Positions 1-7,718 are shown, counted from the first letter of the stretch. The stretch: DNA of 11,949 bases from an uncultured Actinomycetes bacterium (GCA_903911165.1 CAIWCQ010000430.1:1-11949), one strand, 5' to 3'. Made by a program: numbers and translations. The notes: generated by a model from the letters alone, not told the origin.

Positions 1-2
1 AG

Positions 3-1892
3 AACTACTGGTGGGGCGGCAACCTGATGGGCGTCAAGGACCGCCCGATCGTGTTCAACGTCGCCAATCGGCTCGTCTACTCACCGCATGACTACCCCAA
101 CTCGGTCTTCCCCCAGACCTGGTTCCAGACCGCCGACTTCGGCGCCGGCCTGCCGGCGGTTTTCCGCAAGGCGTGGGGCTTCATCTACGAGGAGAACATC
201 GCCCCCATTTACATCGGCGAGTTCGGCACTAAACTCGTCGACCCCAAGGACGCCATCTGGTTGGAGGCGATCACCTCCTACATCTCCGGGGACCTGGACA
301 ACAACGGCACCAATGACATTCCCGCCGGCAACCAGGACATCAGCTGGACCTACTGGTCGTGGAATCCGAACTCCGGAGACACCGGCGGCATCTTGGCCGA
401 CGACTGGAAGACGGTCAACCAAAACAAGATGGCGTACCTGAAACCGGTCCAGTTCACCGCGGCAGGTGGAAGCTCACTGGCCGCCTTCACAGTGTCGCTG
501 AGCTCGGCATCGACGAGTGCGGTGACGGTTGGCTACACCACCTCCAACGGTACGGCGACCGCCGGCAGCGACTACATCGCCACCTCGGGCACGCTGACCT
601 TCGCCCCGGGCGAGACCAGTAGGACCGTCGCGATCATCGTCAACAGCGACGCCACCGCCGAGGCCAAGGAGACCTTCACCGTCACCCTGTCCAACCCGTT
701 GGGAGCGACGCTGACCGACGCCTCAGGCGCCGGATCCATCACCGACCCGGCGACCATCCCGACACCCCCGGTCACGCCGGTCACGCCGGTCACTCCGGTG
801 GCACTGCCGAAGGTGTCTATCGCCGATCTTGCGGTGAAGGAGGGCAACGGCACGCACGCCCATTTCATGTTCACCGCGACTCTGGATAAGGCCTCAGCTA
901 CTGCAGTCAGTGTGGGCTATGCGACCGCCAGCGGCACCGCGACCGCGGGTGTGGACTACACCGCCGCCACCGGAACCATCTCCTTCGCCCCCGGGGTGAC
1001 CACCCAGCAGGTCCATGTCGACATCCTCGGTGATACCACCGTCGAACCCGACGAAACCTTCTCTGTGACGCTGTCGAACCCCTCGGGGGTCAGCATCGCC
1101 CGCGCCACCGCGATCGGGAGCATCCTCAACGATGACCTCGCCGCGGTGACTCCGACGCCACCGACCACCGGGGCAAACTACGTCGACATCATGACGTACG
1201 GCATGTTCAACGGCAACGACCATCACGGCATGGACGCCCTGGTCGGTGGGCGGACCGCGATCACCACCGAAGCCGTGGTCGCCTACAACGATCTTCGGCG
1301 ATTCGCCGGCCTGGCGCCGACGACGATCGAGGACGTCGGCCGGTGGGCCTTCGCCAACGGCCTGACGAACAACGCCCAGCCCGGCGGCAACGACGTGAAG
1401 GGCGTCGGATTGTTCTACGCGATGCAGGGCGCCAAGGTCGGCTGGATTGCCGACGCCAAATACGACCCACAGATCGTGGCGGATATTGAACGCACGGCCC
1501 GTCTGGGATCAGCCGATCAGGTCATGGCGATGGTCGCCTCATATGGTCATGCCGGCTACGCCGAATACCTGCTCGCCAACGGCTACCAGACTGCCTTCAT
1601 CAACACGTTGAAGATGGAGACACACTGGGCCGGCTGGATGCATGACCGCGCCCACGGCACCCTGCTGATCGAAGGGGGCGCCGCGGCCCACGACGTGAAC
1701 CACCTGACCGTGCTCAGCCACGACCAGATGCGGCCGTTCATGAACGACACCTGGGACTACCCGCAGTGGCCGGCGCTGAATGTCTCGAACAAGCGGGTGA
1801 TCGAGTACTTCCAAAGCATGGTGACCCTCGGTAATCCCCTGGGAGATCACTCGATCAGCGCTAGTCGCAGCAGCGGTACCGTTTCGCTCTGA
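3..1892 (+). CDS. GH5 cellulase with two Calx-beta modules and an unknown C-terminal domain (5' partial)
   Basis: This is the end of a multidomain endoglucanase; the open frame runs in from the left edge, so the signal peptide and the catalytic acid/base Glu are not visible. Bases 3 to about 450 are the end of a GH5 (subfamily 1-like) barrel: NYWWGGNLMGV, YSPHDY, the nucleophile Glu in IYIGEFG (codon 219-221) and WTYWSWNPNSGDTGG. Two Calx-beta modules follow, about 462-746 and 804-1139, each with GTATAGxDY and ETFxVTLSNP; the second ends ILNDD. A TPV-repeat linker joins them. A PTPPTTG linker then leads to a roughly 220-residue domain (1173-1841) that I do not recognise, rich in His, Trp and Asp (DHHGMD, HWAGWMHDRAHG, HDVNHL, NDTWDYPQWP). 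The family hydrolyses beta-1,4-glucan outside the cell; the Calx-beta parts probably bind calcium or act as spacers. The stop lies 2 bp from the icd stop. Confident for GH5; the role of the tail is unknown. Confidence 0.88.
   Translation, partial: NYWWGGNLMGVKDRPIVFNVANRLVYSPHDYPNSVFPQTWFQTADFGAGLPAVFRKAWGFIYEENIAPIYIGEFGTKLVDPKDAIWLEAITSYISGDLDNNGTNDIPAGNQDISWTYWSWNPNSGDTGGILADDWKTVNQNKMAYLKPVQFTAAGGSSLAAFTVSLSSASTSAVTVGYTTSNGTATAGSDYIATSGTLTFAPGETSRTVAIIVNSDATAEAKETFTVTLSNPLGATLTDASGAGSITDPATIPTPPVTPVTPVTPVALPKVSIADLAVKEGNGTHAHFMFTATLDKASATAVSVGYATASGTATAGVDYTAATGTISFAPGVTTQQVHVDILGDTTVEPDETFSVTLSNPSGVSIARATAIGSILNDDLAAVTPTPPTTGANYVDIMTYGMFNGNDHHGMDALVGGRTAITTEAVVAYNDLRRFAGLAPTTIEDVGRWAFANGLTNNAQPGGNDVKGVGLFYAMQGAKVGWIADAKYDPQIVADIERTARLGSADQVMAMVASYGHAGYAEYLLANGYQTAFINTLKMETHWAGWMHDRAHGTLLIEGGAAAHDVNHLTVLSHDQMRPFMNDTWDYPQWPALNVSNKRVIEYFQSMVTLGNPLGDHSISASRSSGTVSL
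768..800 (+). repeat. 9-bp tandem repeat coding a Thr-Pro-Val linker
   Basis: The unit CCGGTCACG is present three times in a row (768-776, 777-785, 786-794, the last with T at the final base), followed by a partial CCGGTG. It encodes TPV-TPV-TPV between the two Calx-beta modules of the cellulase. Such in-frame 9-bp repeats can change copy number without a frameshift, giving linkers of variable length. Confidence 0.8.
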
Positions 1893-1894
1893 CC

Positions 1895-3133
1895 TCAGTC
1901 GAGGGCTCTGTTGAGGTGCCTGGCCAGGGTGGCCAGGTACTGCTCGCTGGTCTCCCAGGGCTGATCCGGGCTGATCAAGATGGCCAGGTCCTTGGTCATG
2001 TGACCGCCCTCGACGGCGGCGATGACCACCTCTTCGAGTTTGTGGGCGAACGCGATCACCTCGGGAGTGTTGTCGAGTTTGCCGCGATGCTCCAGCCCGC
2101 GGGTCCAGGCGAAGATCGACGCGATCGGATTGGTCGAGGTGGGCTTGCCCTGCTGATGCTGCCGGTAGTGCCGGGTGACGGTGCCGTGCGCGGCCTCCGC
2201 CTCGACGGTCTTGCCGTCCGGGGTCATCAGCACCGAGGTCATCAGGCCGAGTGATCCGTAACCCTGGGCCACGATGTCGGACTCGACATCGCCGTCGTAG
2301 TTCTTGCATGCCCAGACGTAGCCGCCCTCCCACTTCAGGCAGGAGGCCACCATGTCGTCGATGAGACGGTGCTCGTAGGTCAGTCCGCGGGAGTCGAACT
2401 CGGCCTTGTAGTCCTCTTCGAAGATGCGCTGGAACTCATCCTTGAACATGCCGTCGTAGGCCTTCAGGATGGTGTTTTTCGTCGACAGATACACCGGATA
2501 GTTCTGCTCCAGCGCATAACTGAACGTCGAGCGCGCGAAATCCTGGATCGATTTCTTGAAGTTGTACATCCCCATGACGACGCCGCCGTCTTCCGGGATG
2601 CGCACCACCTCGTGCACCATCGGCTCGCTGCCGTCCTCGGGTGTGAAGGTCAGCGTCACGGTGCCGGGCCGATCCACTTTGAAGTTCGTGGCGCGGTACT
2701 GGTCGCCGAAGGCGTGCCGGCCGATGATGATCGGTTTGGTCCAGCCCGGGACCAGGCGCGGCACGTTCGAGATGACGATCGGCGCACGGAAGATCGTCCC
2801 GCCCAAAATGTTGCGGATTGTTCCGTTCGGCGACAGCCACATCTTCTTGAGCTTGAACTCCTCGACGCGGGCCTCATCGGGGGTGATGGTGGCGCACTTC
2901 ACGCCGACGCCGTGCTTGAGGATGGCTTCCGCCGAGTCGATGGTGACCTGATCGTCGGTGGCGTCCCGGTTCTCCATGCCAAGGTCGTAGTAATCGAGGT
3001 CGACATCGAGGTGCGGCAGGATCAGGGTGTCCTTGATCAACTTCCAGATGATCCGGGTCATTTCGTCGCCGTCGAGCTCGACGACGGTGCCTTTGACCTT
3101 GATCTTCTGGCCGGTCTTGCGTCCGCTCGACAT
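1895..3133 (-). CDS. icd: NADP-dependent isocitrate dehydrogenase (ICD-1 type)
   Basis: It oxidatively decarboxylates isocitrate to 2-oxoglutarate with NADP in the TCA cycle, in the cytoplasm, as a homodimer. The 412-residue protein is of the eukaryote-like subfamily and closely resembles M. tuberculosis ICD-1 (Rv3339c, about 409 aa). Visible family motifs are [11 protein letters not shown] near the N-terminus, the substrate-binding LSPNGTIRN (Ser101) with arginines in GTIFRAP and [16 protein letters not shown], the metal-binding region [20 protein letters not shown], and the cofactor-loop region [17 protein letters not shown]. The ATG at 3133 gives the expected N-terminus; GAGGAGG sits upstream on the minus strand (3153-3147) but 13 bases away, which is long. 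No better in-frame start is nearby. It is divergent from the metC operon and convergent with the cellulase gene. Not truncated. Confidence 0.97.
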   Translation of the reverse strand: MSSGRKTGQKIKVKGTVVELDGDEMTRIIWKLIKDTLILPHLDVDLDYYDLGMENRDATDDQVTIDSAEAILKHGVGVKCATITPDEARVEEFKLKKMWLSPNGTIRNILGGTIFRAPIVISNVPRLVPGWTKPIIIGRHAFGDQYRATNFKVDRPGTVTLTFTPEDGSEPMVHEVVRIPEDGGVVMGMYNFKKSIQDFARSTFSYALEQNYPVYLSTKNTILKAYDGMFKDEFQRIFEEDYKAEFDSRGLTYEHRLIDDMVASCLKWEGGYVWACKNYDGDVESDIVAQGYGSLGLMTSVLMTPDGKTVEAEAAHGTVTRHYRQHQQGKPTSTNPIASIFAWTRGLEHRGKLDNTPEVIAFAHKLEEVVIAAVEGGHMTKDLAILISPDQPWETSEQYLATLARHLNRALD

Positions 3134-3184
3134 GTGAGTCGCCCATCCTCCTCGGCCCCGACGAGCACGCGCTCGCCGGAGGAA

Positions 3185-3190
3185 ACATTA
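3185..3190 (-). promoter_or_regulatory. Probable -10 element of icd
   Basis: On the minus strand the hexamer TAATGT fits the mycobacterial TANNNT -10 pattern and lies about 50 bases before the icd ATG, giving a leader of roughly 45 bases. No convincing -35 is seen, which is common for mycobacterial promoters. The leader contains a small inverted repeat (CGAGC/GCTCG, 3162-3166 and 3171-3175) of uncertain meaning. This is inferred from sequence only. Confidence 0.45.
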
Positions 3191-3248
3191 CAAGGGCTGA
3201 TCGGACCCCCGCGCCCCGACCGACTGGCCAGCCCCGACCGACGTGCGA

Positions 3249-3254
3249 TACGAT
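3249..3254 (+). promoter_or_regulatory. Probable -10 element of the SAM-IV/metC transcript
   Basis: TACGAT matches TANNNT and ends 7 bases before the first base of riboswitch stem P1 (3262), so a transcript would begin almost exactly at the aptamer. The -35 region (about 3225-3230, TGGCCA) is weak. The position relative to the aptamer is the main support. Confidence 0.5.
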
Positions 3255-3261
3255 TCGACCC

Positions 3262-3380
3262 GGTCATGAGTGCCAGCGCTAAGCCCCGGCTTGCTGGCCG
3301 GCAACCCTCCAACCGCGGTGGGGTGCCCTGGGTGATGACCAGGCTGGACAGCCACGCCAGGCTGCACGGCAAGCGCGGGC
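3262..3380 (+). ncRNA. SAM-IV riboswitch
   Basis: The region matches from memory the actinobacterial SAM-IV aptamer found upstream of methionine genes, including the mycobacterial representative used for structural work. Stem P1 pairs GGTCAT (3262-3267) with ATGACC (3335-3340). The conserved core GCTAAGCCCCGGCTTGCTGG is followed by CCGGCAACCCTCC and GGTGGGGTGCC. The P3 hairpin closes a loop AACCGC (3311-3316); its CCGC can pair with GCGG at 3375-3378 in the conserved 3' tail GGCAAGCGCGGG, which is the expected second pseudoknot. Binding of S-adenosylmethionine is expected to lower expression of metC, metX and the gene behind them. The aptamer is 61 bases before the metC start. Confidence is high for the class; the mechanism downstream is inferred. 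Confidence 0.93.
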
Positions 3381-3396
3381 CCGCCATGACGGGCCC
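3377..3396 (+). promoter_or_regulatory. GC hairpin after the SAM-IV aptamer (candidate expression platform)
   Basis: A perfect 7-bp stem, GGGCCCG (3377-3383) with CGGGCCC (3390-3396), encloses the loop CCATGA. Its 5' arm shares G3377-G3378 with the riboswitch pseudoknot strand, and its loop plus the first two bases of the 3' arm (CATGACG, 3385-3391) are complementary over 7 bases to CGTCATG at the metC start. There is no T-tract after it, so it does not look like an ordinary intrinsic terminator. It is a candidate for the part that passes the SAM signal to translation. Confidence 0.45.
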
Positions 3397-3417
3397 CACG
3401 GTAGATAGGGATAGCTA

Positions 3418-3448
3418 CGTCATGAGCAATCTGAAGGCGTCATGAGCA
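3418..3448 (+). repeat. 11-bp direct repeat carrying two start codons
   Basis: CGTCATGAGCA occurs at 3418-3428 and again at 3438-3448, exactly 20 bp apart. The second copy holds the metC ATG; the first holds the ATG of a 7-codon mini-ORF. The core GTCATGAG also occurs at 3263-3270, in the 5' strand of riboswitch stem P1. It may be a short local duplication. Confidence 0.85.
3422..3445 (+). CDS. Possible 7-residue leader peptide overlapping the metC start
   Basis: The ATG at 3422 opens the frame MSNLKAS and stops at TGA 3443-3445, overlapping the metC ATG (3442-3444) as ATGA. AGGG at 3407-3410 is a possible ribosome-binding site, 11 bases away. If translated it would couple ribosome delivery to metC. 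It has no run of Met or Cys codons, so classical amino-acid attenuation is not suggested. The ORF is very short and could be a by-product of the 11-bp duplication. Confidence 0.35.
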   Translation: MSNLKAS

Positions 3449-4737
3449 CATCAGAAGCAGAGTGGTCATTCGAGACCAAGCAGATCCACTCCGGACAGAC
3501 GGCGGACGCCGGAACCCATGCCCGCGCGCTTCCGATCTATCAGACGACGTCCTACACCTTCGACAGCACCGACCACGCCGCCGCGTTATTCGGCCTGGCC
3601 GAGCCGGGCAACATCTACACCCGGCTGATGAACCCCACCACCGACGTCGTCGAGCAGCGGATCGCCGCACTCGAGGGCGGAGTGGCGGGATTGTTCCTGG
3701 CTTCGGGGCAGGCCGCGGAGACCATCGCGATTCTCAACATCGCCGGCACCGGTGACCACATCGTGTCCAGTCCCCGGCTCTACGGCGGTACCTACAACCT
3801 CTTTCACTACACGCTGCCCAAGCTGGGTATCGAGACCACGTTCGTCGACGACCCCGATAACCTGGATTCCTGGCGGGCTGCAGTGCGGCCGAACACCAAG
3901 GCTTTCTACGGCGAAACGATCTCCAATCCGAAGATCGACATCCTCGATACGCCCGGTGTGTCGAAGGTCGCCCACGACAACGGGCTGCCGCTGATCGTCG
4001 ACAACACCATCGCGACGCCGTACCTGATCCAACCGATCTCCCAGGGTGCGGACATCGTGGTGCACTCGGCCACCAAGTACCTCGGCGGCCACGGCACCGC
4101 GATCGCCGGAGTGATCGTCGACAGCGGCAACTTCGACTGGACCGGCGGGCGGTTCCCGGGGTTCACCGAACCCGACCCCAGCTATCACGGCGTAGTCTTC
4201 GCCGACCTCGGCGCACCGGCCTTCGCACTCAAGGCCCGTGTGCAACTGCTGCGCGACCTGGGATCGGCGGCGGCACCGTTCAACGCCTTTCTGATCGCCC
4301 AGGGACTGGAGACACTGAGTCTGCGCATGGAGCGCCATGTCGCCAACGCCAGGAAGGTCGCCGAGTTCCTCGACGGCCGCGACGACGTCACCGCGGTCAA
4401 CTACGCCGGATTGCCCGGCTCACCGTGGCATGAACGAGCAACAAAACTGGCGCCCAGGGGAACCGGAGCGGTGCTGAGCTTCGAGTTGGCCGGCGGAATC
4501 GGCGCCGGAAAGGCGTTCGTCGATGGGCTGCGACTGCACAGCCACGTCGCCAATATCGGTGACGTGCGATCCCTCGTCATCCACCCGGCGTCAACCACTC
4601 ATCAGCAACTCTCCGCCGCTGAACAACGAGCCAGTGGGGTCACGCCCGGCCTGGTGCGACTGGCCGTCGGCCTGGAAGGTATCGACGACATCATTGCCGA
4701 CCTCGAGTGCGGCTTCACGGCTGCGGCGGGCCGTTGA
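3442..4737 (+). CDS. metC: O-acetylhomoserine sulfhydrylase (PLP-dependent)
   Basis: It makes homocysteine from O-acetyl-L-homoserine and sulfide, the direct-sulfhydrylation step of methionine synthesis, in the cytoplasm. Named metC in M. tuberculosis (Rv3340) and metY elsewhere; it is not the cystathionine lyase. The 431 residues fit the family. The Cys/Met PLP fold is visible: substrate/PLP residues in IYTRLMNPT (59-67), ASGQAAE (88-93), YGGTYNLF, the PLP-stacking Tyr region [21 protein letters not shown], and the Schiff-base Lys212 in [13 protein letters not shown]; the C-terminal domain carries [19 protein letters not shown] at 3433-3437 supports the ATG at 3442. It is first in the operon with metX and lies behind a SAM-IV riboswitch, so it is expected to be off when SAM is plentiful. 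A cystathionine gamma-synthase role is less likely because of length and the metX partner. Confidence 0.96.
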   Translation: MSTSEAEWSFETKQIHSGQTADAGTHARALPIYQTTSYTFDSTDHAAALFGLAEPGNIYTRLMNPTTDVVEQRIAALEGGVAGLFLASGQAAETIAILNIAGTGDHIVSSPRLYGGTYNLFHYTLPKLGIETTFVDDPDNLDSWRAAVRPNTKAFYGETISNPKIDILDTPGVSKVAHDNGLPLIVDNTIATPYLIQPISQGADIVVHSATKYLGGHGTAIAGVIVDSGNFDWTGGRFPGFTEPDPSYHGVVFADLGAPAFALKARVQLLRDLGSAAAPFNAFLIAQGLETLSLRMERHVANARKVAEFLDGRDDVTAVNYAGLPGSPWHERATKLAPRGTGAVLSFELAGGIGAGKAFVDGLRLHSHVANIGDVRSLVIHPASTTHQQLSAAEQRASGVTPGLVRLAVGLEGIDDIIADLECGFTAAAGR

Positions 4738-4748
4738 GAGACCCTGAC

Positions 4749-5852
4749 GTGACCCTCTCCGAAGAGCGTCTGCACGCCGCGGAACTGCCGGCCGACGGTG
4801 AAGTCGGCATCGTCAATATCGGCGCATACAGGTGTGAGAACGGCACGGTGATCGACGATGTCTCGATCGCGGTGCAGCGCTGGGGCGAGCTATCCCCCAA
4901 CCGCGACAACGTCGTCGTGGTGCTGCACGCCCTCACCGGAGACTCCAACGTGCCGGGCTGGTGGAACGGTGTCACCGGTCCGGGCGCACCGATCGATACC
5001 GACCGCTGGTGCGCCATCGCGACCAACGTCCTGGGCGGCTGCCGCGGGTCCACCGGACCCAGCTCAGCGGCGCCGGACGGAAAGCCCTGGGGCTCAAGGT
5101 TTCCGGCCGTCACGGTGCGTGATCAGGTCGACGCTGACATCGCCGCACTGGCCGCCCTTGGCATCACCGAGGTGGCCGCAGTCGTCGGTGGCTCGATGGG
5201 CGGAGCGCGCGCGCTGGAGTGGATGATCGGCCACCCCCAGCGGGTGCGGTCCGCACTGGTCTTGGCCGTCGGCGCGCGGGCAACAGCCGATCAGATCGGC
5301 ACCCAGAGTTCTCAGATCGCGGCGATCACCTCTGACCCAAACTGGCAGGGCGGCGATTATTACGGCACGGGCCGGTCCCCGGACAGCGGAATGGCGCTGG
5401 CACGCCGGTTCGCGCATCTGACCTACCGAGGCGAACTAGATCTGGACACCCGGTTCGGCAACGATGCCCAAGACGAGGAAGTTCCGTTATCCGGCGGCCG
5501 CTACGCGGTGCAGAGCTACCTGGAGTACCAGGGCGCCAAGCTAGTCGACCGTTTCGACGCCGGCAGTTACGTGACCCTGACCGAGACACTGTCCAGTCAC
5601 GACGTGGGCCGCGGTCGCGGCGGCATCGACACCGCGCTGCGGTCGTGCGCGGTCCCGGTCGTGGTCGGCGGGATCACCTCCGATCGGCTCTATCCACTGC
5701 GACTGCAGGAGGAGCTCGCCGCCCTGTTGCCGGGTTCGACCGGTCTGAGAGTGGTCGAGTCGATCTACGGGCACGACGGCTTCCTGCTCGAGACCGAGGC
5801 TGTCGGCGAGTTGATCCAGGAGACCCTCGCACTGGCAGCGCCGCGCCGGTGA
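4749..5852 (+). CDS. metX: Homoserine O-acetyltransferase
   Basis: It acetylates L-homoserine with acetyl-CoA, giving the substrate of the enzyme encoded just upstream. An alpha/beta-hydrolase of 367 residues from the GTG at 4749, chosen because GAGAG (4736-4740) sits 8 bases before it and the N-terminus aligns with M. tuberculosis MetX (Rv3341, also called metA). The triad is visible: Ser149 in the nucleophile elbow [14 protein letters not shown], Asp312 in ITSDRLYP and His342 in [14 protein letters not shown] and [15 protein letters not shown] form the oxyanion and active-site parts. Compared with my memory of the M. tuberculosis protein, a short Gly/Pro-rich loop after LTGDS is missing here, which fits the 8-residue shift of the triad. 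It lies 11 bp after metC, and its TGA overlaps the next GTG, so the three genes are probably one transcript under the riboswitch. Confidence 0.96.
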   Translation: MTLSEERLHAAELPADGEVGIVNIGAYRCENGTVIDDVSIAVQRWGELSPNRDNVVVVLHALTGDSNVPGWWNGVTGPGAPIDTDRWCAIATNVLGGCRGSTGPSSAAPDGKPWGSRFPAVTVRDQVDADIAALAALGITEVAAVVGGSMGGARALEWMIGHPQRVRSALVLAVGARATADQIGTQSSQIAAITSDPNWQGGDYYGTGRSPDSGMALARRFAHLTYRGELDLDTRFGNDAQDEEVPLSGGRYAVQSYLEYQGAKLVDRFDAGSYVTLTETLSSHDVGRGRGGIDTALRSCAVPVVVGGITSDRLYPLRLQEELAALLPGSTGLRVVESIYGHDGFLLETEAVGELIQETLALAAPRR

Positions 5853-6592
5853 GCGATCCGCGGCGGGAACGCTCGCTGTCCTTCGGTTCCGAGGCCGCCG
5901 CTTACGAGCGGGGACGGCCCTCGTATCCGCCAGAAGCTGTCGATTGGCTACTGGCGCCCACGGACACCTTCAAAGCCCGCGAGGTCCTCGACCTCGGCGC
6001 CGGAACCGGCAAGCTGACCACCCGACTGGTCGAGCGGGGCCTTAGCGTCACCGCCGTCGATCCCATCGCCGAGATGCTGGACATGCTGCGTGGCGCCCTG
6101 CCGGATACGCCGGCCCTGCTCGGCTCTGCCGAACAGATCCCGTTGCCGGACAACGCCGTTGACACGGTCCTGGTGGCACAGGCCTGGCACTGGTTCGACC
6201 CTGAACGCGCAACCGCCGAGATCGTTCGCGTGCTGCACCCCGGCGGCCGGCTCGGGGTGCTGTGGAATACCCGCGATGAACGGTCAGGCTGGGTCAGAGA
6301 CTTCGGCCGGATCGTCGGTCTCGAGCATGACCGGGACAGAGCCACGGTGGATCTGCCGACGTCGTTCACCGATGTGGCGACCCATCAGGTCCAGTGGACC
6401 AACTACATCACCCGGGACGCGCTCATCGATTACGTCGCCTCACGCAGTTACTGCATCACCTCACCTGCCGAGGTCCGCACCCGCACGCTGGAAAATGTCC
6501 GAGAATTGCTGGATACACATCCGGCGCTGGTCAATTCGACCGGGCTGGCGATGCCGTACGTCACCGTCTGTGTGCGGGCCACGCTGGCCTGA
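5849..6592 (+). CDS. Class I SAM-dependent methyltransferase (Rv3342-like)
   Basis: A 247-residue Rossmann-type methyltransferase of the Methyltransf_11 kind; the acceptor is unknown. Motif I is [12 protein letters not shown] (47-58), the ribose-binding acidic residue is Asp71 in VTAVDPI, then [14 protein letters not shown] (92-105) and [12 protein letters not shown], with [12 protein letters not shown] as the post-motif strand. The N-terminal [16 protein letters not shown] is typical of this subgroup. The GTG at 5849 overlaps the metX stop (GTGA), implying translational coupling; longer upstream starts would lie deep inside metX. The place behind metC-metX matches M. tuberculosis Rv3342 and puts a SAM-consuming enzyme under a SAM-sensing leader. 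It ends 8 bp before the oppositely oriented DUF3017 gene. Confidence 0.9.
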   Translation: MSDPRRERSLSFGSEAAAYERGRPSYPPEAVDWLLAPTDTFKAREVLDLGAGTGKLTTRLVERGLSVTAVDPIAEMLDMLRGALPDTPALLGSAEQIPLPDNAVDTVLVAQAWHWFDPERATAEIVRVLHPGGRLGVLWNTRDERSGWVRDFGRIVGLEHDRDRATVDLPTSFTDVATHQVQWTNYITRDALIDYVASRSYCITSPAEVRTRTLENVRELLDTHPALVNSTGLAMPYVTVCVRATLA

Positions 6593-6600
6593 CTCACAAC

Positions 6601-6870
6601 TCAGCTGGTGCCCAGCGGGTCGATGGTGAAGGCGATATAGGCCACTACGGCGCAGACCACCGACATGGTGGCGACGTCGAGGCGTTTGGAGCGCACCACC
6701 AGCAGGCCGGCCTGGTCCTCGGGCAGCAGCAGTCTCAGACCCGCGGCCACCCCCACACCGATCCCGATCAGCAGCGCGCCGCGGCGCCAGAATCCGGCAG
6801 CCACGAGGACAAGGGCAAGGGCGAAGATCACCGCGACGGACAGGATCGGCCACTGGGCGCGCGCGGTCAT
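6601..6870 (-). CDS. DUF3017 small membrane protein (Rv3355c-like)
   Basis: An 89-residue integral membrane protein with three predicted hydrophobic helices at about 8-26, 30-49 and 66-83, joined by FWRR and by an Arg/Lys-containing loop ([18 protein letters not shown]). It fits the actinobacterial DUF3017 family, whose function is unknown. The ATG at 6870 overlaps the folD stop (ATGA), so it is likely translated by ribosomes coming off folD. The same folD-DUF3017 pairing occurs in M. tuberculosis (Rv3356c-Rv3355c), suggesting a lasting link to one-carbon metabolism or simply operon inertia. Confidence 0.85.
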   Translation of the reverse strand: MTARAQWPILSVAVIFALALVLVAAGFWRRGALLIGIGVGVAAGLRLLLPEDQAGLLVVRSKRLDVATMSVVCAVVAYIAFTIDPLGTS

Positions 6871-7715
6871 CCGGCCGCTTCTGCCAGTTCCACCACGTTG
6901 CTCAGCAGGAAAGCACGCGTCAAGGGTCCGACGCCACCCGGATTCGGCGATACCTGCCCCGCGGCGTCCCACACGTCCGGCGCCACGTCCCCGGTGAGCT
7001 TGCCCTCGACCCGGCTGACCCCGACATCGACCACTGCCGCGCCGGGGCGCACCATGTCGGAGGTCAGCATGTGCGGAACACCCACCGCGGCCACGATGAT
7101 GTCCGCCTGCCGGGTCAAGCCCGGTAAATCGCGAGTTCCGGTGTGGCACAGGGTGACCGTTGCGTTTTCGGTACGCCGGGTCAGTAGCAGGCCCAGCGGT
7201 CTACCGACCGTGATGCCGCGGCCGATCACGACCACATGCGCGCCGTCGATCGGCACGTCGAAGCGGCGCAGCAGTGCCACGATGCCACGTGGCGTGCACG
7301 GCAGCGGTGCCTTCTCGCCCAGCACCAGTCGGCCCAGGTTGACCGGATGCAGACCATCGGCGTCCTTGGCCGGGTCGATGCGTTCCAGAGCGGCGTTCTC
7401 GTCCAGGTGCCGAGGCAGCGGCAGTTGCACGATGTACCCGGTGCAGGCCGGATCGGCGTTGAGTTCGTCGATGGTGTCGTTGAGTTGCGCCGCGCTGACG
7501 TCGGCGGGTAGATCGCGACGGATCGAGGTGATGCCGACCTTGGCGCAGTCGGAGTGTTTGCCGCGCACGTACGCGTGCGAACCGGGATCATCCCCGACCA
7601 GGACGGTGCCCAATCCCGGCGTCCGACCGGCCGCAGCCAACGCGGCTACCCGCTTGGTGAGATCGACGAAGATCTCGTCACGGGTGAGCTTGCCGTCCAA
7701 AATCTGCGCGGGCAC
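6867..7715 (-). CDS. folD: Bifunctional methylenetetrahydrofolate dehydrogenase/cyclohydrolase
   Basis: FolD oxidises 5,10-methylene-THF with NADP to methenyl-THF and hydrolyses that to 10-formyl-THF, feeding purine, formyl-Met-tRNA and methionine pathways. From the GTG at 7715 it has 282 residues, like M. tuberculosis FolD (about 281), with the same five residues before LDGK. Visible motifs: [14 protein letters not shown] with the catalytic Lys of the YxxxK type, [38 protein letters not shown], the NADP-binding [14 protein letters not shown], and [14 protein letters not shown] at the end. An ATG at 7730 would add five residues and place its start directly against the ATG of the divergent oxidoreductase gene. 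No Shine-Dalgarno is seen, so a leaderless mRNA is likely. It overlaps the DUF3017 gene by 4 bp. Confidence 0.95.
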   Translation of the reverse strand: MPAQILDGKLTRDEIFVDLTKRVAALAAAGRTPGLGTVLVGDDPGSHAYVRGKHSDCAKVGITSIRRDLPADVSAAQLNDTIDELNADPACTGYIVQLPLPRHLDENAALERIDPAKDADGLHPVNLGRLVLGEKAPLPCTPRGIVALLRRFDVPIDGAHVVVIGRGITVGRPLGLLLTRRTENATVTLCHTGTRDLPGLTRQADIIVAAVGVPHMLTSDMVRPGAAVVDVGVSRVEGKLTGDVAPDVWDAAGQVSPNPGGVGPLTRAFLLSNVVELAEAAG

Positions 7716-7718
7716 GGC

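Noticed and set aside
1539..2333. Minus-strand ORF across the cellulase and icd ends
   Set aside because: It is a shadow frame: Arg-rich, no domain, and it overlaps both real genes.
3162..3175. Inverted repeat CGAGC/GCTCG in the icd leader as an operator
   Set aside because: Only 5 bp per arm in high-GC DNA; no known regulator site is matched.
3377..3397. Intrinsic terminator after the riboswitch
   Set aside because: The stem is strong, but the bases after it are CACGGTAGATAGGG with no T-tract, so it was listed as a candidate expression platform instead.
6588..6606. Terminator between the methyltransferase and DUF3017 genes
   Set aside because: Only a 4-bp CTGA/TCAG pairing is present, too short to act as a terminator, and there is no T-tract on either strand.
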